This document shows, piece by piece, positions 1 to 8,123 of a stretch of DNA of 64,000 bases. Made by a program: the position numbers and the translations under genes. How positions within the stretch are numbered: position 1 is the first letter of the stretch; each line of letters starts with the position of its first letter. Source of the DNA: Oegoconia quadripuncta (lineage: Eukaryota; Arthropoda; Insecta; Lepidoptera; Autostichidae); assembly GCA_949316235.1 (NCBI GenBank), contig OX438748.1, forward strand, positions 3,599,001 through 3,663,000, given 5' to 3'. Under the pieces are notes generated by a model. It saw only the letters and a list, made by a program, of their open reading frames with translations. It was not told the origin of the DNA and did not search any database.

Positions 1-9
1 TAGCTCGAA

Positions 10-181
10 CTGATGGCGGTGGGGCATTAAAGGTCTCGAGTGGAGACCACGCAGCGGCAAGCGTAGCGTAGGACATCCACTCACAAGGTGGACAGACGAC
101 TTGATAAAGGTCACGGGAACTTGCAACCGGTCAGTCTAGAACTCTATGGCCTGAGTCCTGTAGCTGATATAATGATGTTGG
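10..181 (+). mobile_element. RTE-type LINE 3' end
   Basis: The sequence matches the copy at 40163-40692 and, in reverse, 59970-60500. It translates in broken frames to the usual RTE ORF2 C terminus (R-R-WTDDL-K and an ATGATG-rich end). It carries a single AAGCGT at the point where the 40 kb copy holds a SINE, so it is an empty-site control for that insertion. The element continues off the left edge. Confidence 0.6.
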
Positions 182-251
182 CGATAAATATTTCTAAATA
201 AAAAGTCTCGTAGGTTACATGAACTACACGTCGCCTTTTGCAGAAGCATTG

Positions 252-590
252 TAAGGCCCGTATTAATAAACAAATCAAAAAATACAAGTCTTGAGGCTGT
301 ATCAACCGAGATGCGTCTTAAGAAGTTGACACTTCTCAAGCTCCGTGCTAATTTATAAACCAATCTTGAGGTCTACTCAGCTGAGACCACTTCTCAAGTA
401 TTCGCCTCAGCGGCGAATGAACGATAGTCTTGAGTATCATTTATTAATACGTGAAACTCTCAAGTGAGTACTGCCTGAGTAAGCACGCGCGTTTCAGGTC
501 TCAAGTTAGGTTTATTTATCAACACATTTACTTGAGACAAGTCACAAGACTGTTCTCAATCTTGAGAATGGTTTATTAATACGGGCCTAA
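252..590. mobile_element. Harbinger-like MITE with TAA target duplication
   Basis: Perfect 17-bp terminal inverted repeats GGCCCGTATTAATAAAC at 255-271 and its complement at 571-587, flanked on both sides by TAA (252-254 and 588-590). Three-base TWA duplications are typical of PIF/Harbinger elements. There is no transposase ORF. The interior repeats CTTGAG or CTCAAG about nine times on both strands. Confidence 0.72.
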
Positions 591-854
591 GTTTGGTCTG
601 CTGCTATTAAGGTAATATAAGTATATAGATAATAGGTAAAGGTATATAGATAAACTCATATTTTTGCAACGGGACAGAGATAATAATACTCAGAATTAAG
701 AGTCGCTCTTTGATATGTATTTAAATTTGAAACACCTACGCTACGTTAGCCTACAATATCCAAATAAAAATACCAAGCGTTCGACGCAAGGAGAAACGTA
801 CCTTAAACGTCCATGCCTAGGATTCAAGTAGCTTTGCCAGCCCTTCAACAGAGC

Positions 855-1055
855 GCGTTTTCAAACGAGTGTACTACGAAGATTATAAAATAAACAAAAG
901 ACTGAGTTATGTATGAATTAAGAAGGATTATCCCACAATACCGTGTGGGATAAAAAGGTACCGTATGAAAAACTTTGAAGTCCAAATTTTTCTTCGATTC
1001 TAATGAAACGTTATACTTTTCTTGCTCGTTCATCTCTGGGGAATAAGCTTTGTGA
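855..1055 (-). repeat. LINE 3'-end fragment
   Basis: Read on the minus strand this shares blocks with 43636-43740 (TTTCATTAGAAT, AATTTGGACTT, CCCACACGGTA). The end TTGCTCGTTCATCTCTGGGG resembles the stop-proximal UTR of the LINE at 24248. It looks like a decayed LINE 3' region. Confidence 0.4.
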
Positions 1056-1337
1056 ATGAGCACGATTAATAATGTCAATAAATTATTTGGCATCGGTGCA
1101 GTAAACTTCTTCTCCCATTCTCCACTGTCAGCTGTTACTTCATCATTCACTGCCCTCTTAATTCTGGCAAGGTTATTTATCAAAATGATGGGTTTTATGT
1201 GTTTGACGACGTTGTCAGTATATCTAGTATATGCATGCATAGTGTGCATGTCTAGTTTTTGTCCGGATATATCTTATTAATGCGTGGTCCGAGTTAAGTA
1301 CAGTTTTGTTTTATATTAGAAACTAAACGATGGAACA

Positions 1338-1440
1338 GAATATCAATCAAATCAAATCAAATACGCTTTTTTTTTTTTATCTATAAAAAATTTTTTAAGA
1401 GGGTTTGTTCTGTACAGAATATGCCACCCTCATAGTATCT
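1338..1440 (-). repeat. LINE 3' UTR and ATTTG-type tail
   Basis: On the minus strand this reads into a poly-A stretch, then AAGCGTATTTGATTTGATTT, a short-unit tail typical of truncated LINEs here. It directly follows the RNase H-like remnant at 1464-1890 and is probably its 3' end. Confidence 0.5.
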
Positions 1441-1463
1441 GCTTGAAACTCCATCACCGCCGC

Positions 1464-1890
1464 TTAATACCTAGATTCACAATGTTGTACAGCATCCTGG
1501 CCATCACCGAGTTTGGGGACGTCAAGACATTTTGTAACAGTACAACCTCCTATCTCACACAAATTATATACTATTTGAAGTTGCCTTCTTTCAGCATCGT
1601 TCCGGACATATTCCATTAAAATATGATGCACGTCTTCTGTGACCCCACATTCCGTGCAATGCGGTGATGCTATTTTACCCATTAAGTGTCCGAAACTATT
1701 TAATGGAATATGTCCTGATCGAAGCCTGAAGGCCGTGAACCAAGGGCTATGAAAAGGCTGAGGTTGGATTGTTTTGTACCTTAACCCCTTACACCGAGAT
1801 CGCTCGTCAAAATACTCCTTCCAATTGTCGTGGCAAAGTCCTTTAACAATATGTATGATGAGTAAAGCGGTGTAGAGTTGGTGGTTTCAC
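1464..1890 (-). pseudogene. LINE ORF2 C-terminal remnant with zinc knuckle
   Basis: The minus-strand frame reads GLCHDNWKEYFDERSRC, WFTAFRLRSGHIPLNSFGHL, then SPHCTECGVTEDVHHILME. The C-x2-C-x7-HH pattern and the R-LRSGH-PLN phrase are typical of the RNase H to zinc-knuckle end of Jockey/R1-group LINEs (family knowledge). The last expected Cys of the knuckle appears as Tyr, and the frame meets a stop near 1890, so it is a dead copy. Confidence 0.7.
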
Positions 1891-1914
1891 CATCTGTCGC
1901 AGCTTCCCTCATCA

Positions 1915-1985
1915 TATATCAATCAAATATAATATCAATCAAATACGCTTTATTGTTTAAATAAGGAAGGTACATTTAAATATTT
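1915..1985 (-). repeat. LINE 3' tail, second copy
   Basis: ATCAATCAAATACGCTTTAT near 1937-1956 repeats the tail at 1338, marking a second minus-strand LINE end. The following 1985-2400 holds AT-rich sequence with two weak copies of a TTGATGGAAATCGATTAAGC-like block, also seen near 47950. Confidence 0.45.
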
Positions 1986-2409
1986 TATAGAAACTACAAA
2001 TTAAGCGGCCTTATCGCTTATTTATGTTTGATGAAATTAGGTTAACCCGTTTTAAAGATATTTAGTTGTTAACAGAGTTTTTGGTACATGTATTTGGATG
2101 ATTTTATATGGTTTACTGAATAATTTTTTTATATTTATACGAGTACGTACCTATTTAAGATTAAGGTCGTAGATACTTGCTTGGCAATGTTTGATGGAAA
2201 TCGATTAAGCACTTTCAAAGATATTTTTATCACAGCTGATTTGGTTTATCTGAATAAACATAATCATTTGTTTTCCCAGGGGTTTTCTACATTTTAATTT
2301 AAAGTTATTATTGACTGTTCTAAGCTTCAAATCATTAACAAGGTTATATTTTGTATACTAAAAAACCGATAACCCCAATCTAACTAATAATATAAATAAC
2401 TGGTAATAA

Positions 2410-2615
2410 TAACTAATATTATAAATGCGAAGGTTTGGATGTTTGTTTGTTGCTCTATCACGGCGAAACGGATGAACGGATTTGGATGAAATTTGATACA
2501 TAGGTAGAACATGCCCTGGATATTTTTTATCCCGATGAAGTGAGTAGTTCCCGCGGGATAAACAAATTTCCGCGATAAAGTTATTCCGGGCGAAACCGCG
2601 GGCGGAAAGCTAATT
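2410..2615 (+). mobile_element. Lep1-like Helitron fragment
   Basis: Starts TATTATAAATGCGAAGG and ends CCGCGGGCGGAAAGCTAAT, with CGGATGAACGGATTTGGATG and CCCGCGGGATAAAC inside. The same blocks recur at 37637, 52064/52862, 58538 and 63318. A GCGAAGCCGC-type stem and CTAG-like end fit Lep1 Helitron-like elements known from Lepidoptera. No coding capacity. Confidence 0.65.
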
Positions 2616-3165
2616 AGATCATATATTTTGTAATCAATATGGCTGGAAAAGATAAATAAAAAAAAAAGAATTATTGCTACTTCAGTTACTGTTATATTTC
2701 CATTTGTATAGTGTTAATCATTCCTTAATTAGATAAATAATTAAGGAGAATATTTAGCGGTATATATTTTTATAGTCGGAAACGATACGTGCTTCTGACC
2801 AAACTAATTTCCGGTTTCAGTATATACAATAAATAAACTTGTATAATTTTGGAATTTAAACGGGAAACAGCACGGAATACGCGTTCTCGCAGCACGTGAT
2901 AGGAGTTACAAGTCGAGAAACTACGTGATTTTTCCATACTTCTGGAGGAGTTCCACAAACTAACAACAAGTCGACACCCTGGGGGAGATACGGAATTTTT
3001 GCAGCTTAGATACTGTAATTCTCAAGTACCTATATAACCCAATCCATACCCTTCCACTGCAACTCCTGTATGGCCAGTATTGATAGAGGTCCAGCAGAAC
3101 GAGAACGTTAGTTATCCTCTGCTGGTCCCGTGAAACATATGCTATATGTCTTGGGAAGGGCTCGC
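2616..3165. other. No gene recognised
   Basis: AT-rich to mixed sequence. Open frames are short and have no recognisable motif. Nothing further supported. Confidence 0.6.
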
Positions 3166-3167
3166 AC

Positions 3168-3238
3168 TCGCCTTAGCTATGCATTTTGATTAACGATGTA
3201 AAGCAATGTCTGGCGCGGTCAGTCCTTAGATGGGTGGG
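3168..3238 (+). repeat. 5S rRNA-related repeat fragment
   Basis: GTAAAGCAATGTCTGGCGCG, then GGTCAGTCCTTAGATGGGTG, follow the internal promoter region of 5S rRNA (box A and box C positions) with scattered changes. A longer relative lies in reverse at 50780-50905. It is not a full 5S gene: both 5S ends are absent. Confidence 0.6.
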
Positions 3239-3239
3239 A

Positions 3240-4200
3240 TGTCGCAGAATGTCACTGTGATTCAATTGAAATGCGCACACTGTCGTTCAATAGAAATGTC
3301 CCACAATTGTACGTCGCACACTATCATGTCACAGAATGTCACTGTAGTTCAATAGAAATGCGCACAATTGTACATTGCCCACTATCATGTCGCAGAATGT
3401 CACTGTCGTTCAATAGAAATGCGCACAATTGTACGTTGCACTATCGTGCAACATTCACATTGACATTCTGCGCACAATTGTACATTGCAATTGAACACAA
3501 CAATGCTATGATGCGCACAATTGTACATTGCCCCCTATCATGTTGCAGAATATCACTGTCGTTCAATAAGATAAGATAAGATAAGATAAGATAGAATAAT
3601 AAGTTTATTTGCAGGAATACAGTATGAACAAGATCTTAATAATTAAAAATAAGTACATTGTATTCAGCCCGCAAGCAGACATGTAAATATGTATTAAATA
3701 TATTTTGAATCTATATCTAGACATATTGACTAATAATTTAATTTTTAAATTTCAAATATTCCTTAACACTATAAAAGCAATGATCTAGTAGCCATTTTGT
3801 CAGTATCGTTTTAAACCTATTACCATGCATTGATTTAATGTCATTTGGTAAACTATTAAATATTGAAATACACATATTAAAAACACAATATACTATAAAT
3901 ACACAATATAATATACACAATACACAATATAAATGTACACAATTGTACGTTGCACATTATCATGTCGCAGAATGTCACTGTCGTTCAATACAAATGCACA
4001 CAATTGTAAGTTGCACATTATCATATCGCAGAATGTCACTGTCGTTCAATAGAAATGTCCCACAATTGTACGTCGCACACTATCATGTCGTAGAATGGCA
4101 CTGTCGTTCAATAGAAATGCGCACAATTGTACGTTGCAAATTATCATGTCGTAGAACGTCACTGTGATTCAACGAAAATGCGCACAACTGTGCGTCGCAC
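3240..4200. repeat. 61-bp minisatellite split by a LINE fragment
   Basis: Units contain GAATGTCACTGTCGTTCAAT and CACAATTGTACGTTGCAC. Anchor positions 3334/3395 and 3970/4031/4093/4154 give a 61-62 bp period. The array occupies 3240-3567 and 3930-4200, with a LINE end between. Around 3440-3530 a rearranged part contains units in both orientations. Predicted peptides over the array are artefacts, since 61 is not a multiple of three. Confidence 0.85.
3568..3929 (-). mobile_element. LINE 3' end inserted in the minisatellite
   Basis: On the minus strand it encodes ISIFNSLPNDIKSMHGNRFK and LLDHCFYSVKEYLKF (about 3872 down to 3738), then a 3' UTR and an (ATCTT)n tail at 3568-3590. The same C terminus occurs at 63742-63905. 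The minisatellite unit resumes exactly across the insertion, so this is a clean retrotransposition into the array. Confidence 0.75.
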
Positions 4201-4344
4201 TTCACTAATAAACCCGTGGGTTCAGTATTTCCGTGCTTATGAGGGCATGTTAAACAGACGGTCCGGGTTGTTTTCAATTGATGGCAGTATTTAAGCCAAA
4301 TCGGTGGCTTAGAGCGGCTAAACACTGACTGTCAGGTGGCAATT

Positions 4345-4640
4345 TAAAAATCAAATCCGCACTGGGCTCGCGTTGGTAGATGACAATACCTTGTCCCTGG
4401 CCTCAATCACACCTGAAGTTAAGTGAAGATGAGGCCGAAGGTGGATGCGTATATGGCCCGGAAACTCCCACTTATTTGGAGGACTGGCTATCTTATCTCT
4501 GACAACCGGAACACAACAATGCTATTAACATTGCTGTTTGGCCGACTTAGATAAGATAGTAGTAGCTAGCCAGGCGGACATTTCAAATACCCTACCACCA
4601 ACCAAATGGTGTACCCCGCTGGGGATCGAACGAATCGATT
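4345..4640 (-). mobile_element. SINE-C copy, decayed
   Basis: Contains the family blocks TCAATCACACCTGA, TTAAGTGAAGATGAGG, GGCTATCTTATCTCTGACAA and CCCCGCTGGGGATCGAAC (box B region), read from tail to head. Both ends are eroded. Confidence 0.75.
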
Positions 4641-4869
4641 TTTTGTAATCATGGTACTCGTAAATAGCAGAACAGCTTAGACGATTATGTAATTTTTGCA
4701 CAAAGAAACTAGTTGCTGTTTTGGTTTGTACGGGAAAGGTGCAGAGAAGGTCGGTGTGATTGCCAGTGTCCCAAAAAAGTCGGGAAATCCAGGTGAGCGC
4801 ACATCCATGTCGACTTCATCTTCATTTAAATCATATGTGATCCAGATCAAACGCTAACCGTATAAAAAA

Positions 4870-5120
4870 CGAATTTAGAGAAAAGTAAATAGACTTTCAC
4901 TTTCTAAGCAACCGTGTTGCTCAGGCCTGGAATAAGCTGCCGGAAGAGGTTGTCTCCGCCCAATCAGTGAATTCGTTCAAGAATAGATTGGATACTTTAA
5001 AAAAAAAACTAGTGATGACTTAAGTATTGACTGAATAACAACATAATGAACAATGTGAACTTCCAACACTGACATAGACATTCCAGCAGTAATGCTGCTC
5101 GTCTATAATAAAATAGAAGG
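4870..5120 (+). mobile_element. CR1-type LINE 3' end
   Basis: 4895-5023 reads FHFLSNRVAQAWNKLPEEVV, then SVNSFKNRLD and a stop. AWN-LP-E-V followed by F-KNRLD is the stereotyped C terminus of CR1-group reverse transcriptases. A 3' UTR with TAATAAAATAGAAG ends near 5120. Confidence 0.7.
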
Positions 5121-5534
5121 ATGCGAACACACTACTTACTCGTACATGCGTCACTTCATTGCCAACTGGAATTCAGTTTTCACCAAAATTGTGTTTAGAA
5201 AATACACCGACTATGCAAACAAGTACTGAGGCTTTGTTTTAAGCTTTAGTTCGGAAACCTGTAGTTACGCAACTAAATATCTAATTTGTATGTGTACCTA
5301 GCTTCTCATGTATAATGTAAACAGGAATAGTGGGCAGTTAAGTTATGTGCAACGAATTTACTAATTCTCCTCTACCAATACCTTGAATATAGTTTGGTAC
5401 AATAGTACCTACTGTATAATATCGTAGCTTTTACTTAAGAGGGTTTAATCCGTCCAGTGGCGCGCTAAGCATTAAGATTTATTTTTATACAAAATAAATA
5501 AAAAAAAATCTCTCTGACCTACACTCGAGAAGCC
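5121..5534. other. No gene recognised
   Basis: AT-rich sequence; the short GTCCAGTGGCGC block near 5454 is also found near 14619. No ORF of note. Confidence 0.55.
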
Positions 5535-5700
5535 GAAAAGCCATTTATATTTATTTATTTATTATTTATTTCTATGTTACCTCTTGTAGCCTAACTGAAC
5601 CTGATTTTGATATAAATAAATAAATATTTATAATAAATAAATAGATATTTATAATAAATAAATAAATATTTATAATAAATAAATAAATATTTCGGACACT
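5535..5700. repeat. AT-rich AATAAATA/ATTTATAAT tandem array
   Basis: Repeated ATAAATAAATATTTATAATA units at 5612-5690 next to (TTTA)n at 5550-5570. The array abuts the 3' tail of the SINE-A copy and may have expanded from it. Confidence 0.7.
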
Positions 5701-6330
5701 TACACCAATCATCTAGTTCCAAACTAAGCAAAGCTTGTGCTATGGATACTAGATAACGGATAAACATACATAAATTGGCTTGGCTTGGCTTACAATTAAT
5801 AATTTTTATTGTATTGCAGATATAGGTATTTATAACACACAGGTACTATAGGTTTCTTAAATATTCTGTACATAAAATGTATTTATATATGTATATATTA
5901 GTATTTATTTATCTATTTAGATATGTATTATACATATAGGTATATGTATTGTACATATAAGTATATGTATTGTACATATAAGTATGTGTATACAATTATT
6001 ATATATTATATTACTATTATTAGGTATTTATTATTATTAAATCTGTACACGTATGTATGTCTATCCACTTCAATTCTCACTCTTGTCACTCACGGTCTTG
6101 CTGGAAGAAATCTCTTTTTAGAGATAAGCTTGCACCTTTGTACATCCTCTTTATTGCTGTACTGTTTTTATGATTAGTGTACAATAAACAATAAATAAAT
6201 AAATAAATAAATATTTATATAAACATCCAAGACTTGGGAATAAATGTTCGTATTCATCACACAAACATTTACCCCTCGCGAGTTACCGTTGGTTTCGCTG
6301 GCAGGGTCACTATCCACTTCACCAACCGGT
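5690..6330 (-). mobile_element. SINE-A copy interrupted by a LINE end
   Basis: The tail half lies at 5690-5787 and the head half at about 6205-6330 (TTGGTTTCGCTGGCAGGGTC, then ACCAACCGGT). Together they rebuild one SINE-A, though the box B segment near 6285 is damaged. The gap is filled by the LINE end at 5788-6207. Confidence 0.8.
5788..6207 (+). mobile_element. LINE 3' UTR inserted in SINE-A
   Basis: Ends TCTTGCTGGAAGAAATCTCT, TTTTAGAGATAAGCTTGCAC, then ACAATAAACAATAAATAAAT. The same UTR block follows a CR1-like C terminus at 47096-47540, which assigns it. A 20-bp TATATGTATTGTACATATAA repeat occurs at 5940-5985. Confidence 0.7.
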
Positions 6331-6564
6331 CCTCGTCGTCGTGCAAGGTATCGTTCGATTCATGTTCTAGAGTGTCATAGGGTAAATTTTCTGTTTAAAA
6401 ATCCTGGTGGATATTTTAGATAATGCCTGGCGCTTGCAATAATACAAAATATGCTGTCGGGATTATTTTTTTAAAATACTTAAATACCTAGTTATCAGCA
6501 ATTGGTTTTCTCGAGGATTTTCTAAATTTTTGATGCCTTTTTCGTCGTATTCCTGATTTCACTT

Positions 6565-6660
6565 TGTACTTACAGGTTTGTCTGGAAGAGATCGCTATTA
6601 ATTTATAGTTTCAATAATATATTTATACAATAAAACGTATTTTATTGATTGATTGATTGT
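6565..6660 (+). repeat. LINE 3' UTR fragment with TTGA tail
   Basis: GTTTGTCTGGAAGAGATCGC, then CAATAAAACG and an (ATTG)n tail at 6640-6660: the same UTR family as at 30576 and 47438. Confidence 0.6.
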
Positions 6661-7163
6661 TTTTATTATTGTCATTTAAAAAAGCTGTCAGTAATTAGAT
6701 TGCAATCTGTATATTAATAAGAAACAATAATACAAGTAACCACATTTCTAAATTAATGAATACTGTATTCATTTAGAGACTGTATGTTTATTTATTCGAC
6801 GTTGTTCCCAGTCAGTGGTGCGTCTAATTGTTCTACGTACAACAGAATACGGTAGAACAAGCCATTCTTGTGTTTGCAATACATCAACAGAGGCTGAATT
6901 GCTTTTAGATTGTTCACTGAATTACTAAACATCATGGAACATTAGTACAGTCGCCTACAGCTAAAAGTATACCTTGTTCGCTAAAACTGATTAATGTTTA
7001 TCGAATATATGTATGTATACAATATGCCGTTCCTTTGGCTCATCCTGTAGCCTAAACGGCTTGACCGATTTCGAAGTACTTTACGTCGTTAGATTCGTCT
7101 TGGTAACCGGAGTGTCACAGCATCTATTTCGTGGTAAAAAATCCAACATAGCGTCCGCAAAAT
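6661..7163. other. No gene recognised; repeat-like DNA
   Basis: Contains a block resembling the Lep1 5' theme (CTAAACGGCTTGACCGATTT) near 7052. The sequence flanking the MITE at 7164 (AAAATAT..) resumes at 7556 with ACAAAATATGCTGT, a block also present near 6446, so the MITE sits in another repeat. Confidence 0.45.
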
Positions 7164-7555
7164 ATTGGGTCTTTACCTATGAAATTGGAGTTTTTTTTCT
7201 TCGTTAATCATATGTACCAATTCCTGCGATTTTCAAAGCAATATCCAAATTTGTTTTTTATTTGAAATAGGAATATTACTTCAAGGTATCACATGAAATA
7301 TTTTTATAATTTCTGGGCTAAAAACATAATAAAAAAATTTGAACAGAGCTCTTTTCATGCGCTTCCCATAATCATTTTTTAGATTCGCTGAAACTTTTAT
7401 AAAGTTTTAACTTAATATTATCCGATAATACACACAAAGTTTACCTAAATTTGGATTTGCCGTTCCCAAAAAAAAAACAAAAATATTTATATGGAGAAAA
7501 CAGTCTTAATGAAATTCTTCACACAAAACGCCAATTTCATAGGTAAGGACCTAAT
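7164..7555. mobile_element. MITE-2, 392 bp, 30-bp TIR
   Basis: Left end ATTGGGTCTTTACCTATGAA pairs with the right end TTCATAGGTAAGGACCTAAT. The interior (CTGCGATTTTCAAAGC, TTTATAAAGTTTTAA, GGATTTGCCGTTCCC) is shared with 29282-29673 and, inverted, 46636-47575. No transposase ORF. It ends about 200 bp upstream of the Dpr-like exon at 7753. Confidence 0.75.
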
Positions 7556-7752
7556 ACAAAATATGCTGTGGGGTTTTTTGGTTTAAAAATAATTAATTTC
7601 CTTAATACCACTTAGAAAGAGCCACCTTTGAGTTTGTTGTTCGTTCTTCTATGGGGAGTCAGCTTTGAGATTGAGCTAAAAAAATGTGATCTTTTTGATT
7701 TAATTTATGTTCTATAGAATCTTTGTTTACACTTCTATTGTATTGTCCACAG

Positions 7753-8123
7753 ATAACCCAACCACATCAGAAATAGAAGATCAAACCGTGTCCTCGTTCT
7801 ACGCTCTAAGCACCGGTATCGCTCCAGCGCCAGTCATGCTGCGTCTCGGCAACTCAACCATTGACAGCACCAAGTCCTTCAAAGTTCCACAGCCAACCCA
7901 AGGGCCAACCTCACCAACTACAGTTGGAGTAACAATAGCGAAACCAATACCTGAAATGGTACCTCATGTGGTGTCTGTAGTGAAAAATACATACTTTGAC
8001 CATGACAGAAGGTATGGGCCAACGTTTGAAGATGCGAATGATGGGAATGTAACTAGAGTTAAAGTTCAGTTGGGAGAAGATGCTCACCTTAATTGTAGGA
8101 TTAGTCTACTTCAGGATAAGACG
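7753..8123 (+). CDS. dpr20: Dpr-like gene, first visible exon: linker and N-terminal half of Ig1
   Basis: The acceptor is the AG at 7751-7752 after a pyrimidine-rich run; the donor is ACG|GTAAGT at 8124. The exon starts with the last two bases of a split codon, so an upstream exon ending in phase 1 is needed. It encodes a low-complexity stretch rich in T, S and P, then RYGPTFEDANDGNV, and the first strands of Ig1 ending HLNCRISLLQDKT, which carries the first Ig cysteine (115). A Met at 7707 is in frame, but the residues it adds lie before the acceptor and make a poor signal peptide, so I prefer splicing over a start here. A SINE-C remnant begins 8 bases past the exon end. Confidence 0.88.

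Noticed and set aside
3271..3579. 102- and 109-residue repetitive proteins over 3271-4167
   Set aside because: They translate the 61-bp minisatellite; the unit is not a multiple of three and the frame crosses a LINE insertion.
3240..4200. CRISPR-like array
   Set aside because: Units are adjacent without unique spacers, and the surrounding DNA is eukaryotic.
7707..7752. Met at 7707 as the translation start of the Dpr-like protein
   Set aside because: The residues before the acceptor make a weak signal peptide, and a pyrimidine tract with CACAG is placed right at 7752.
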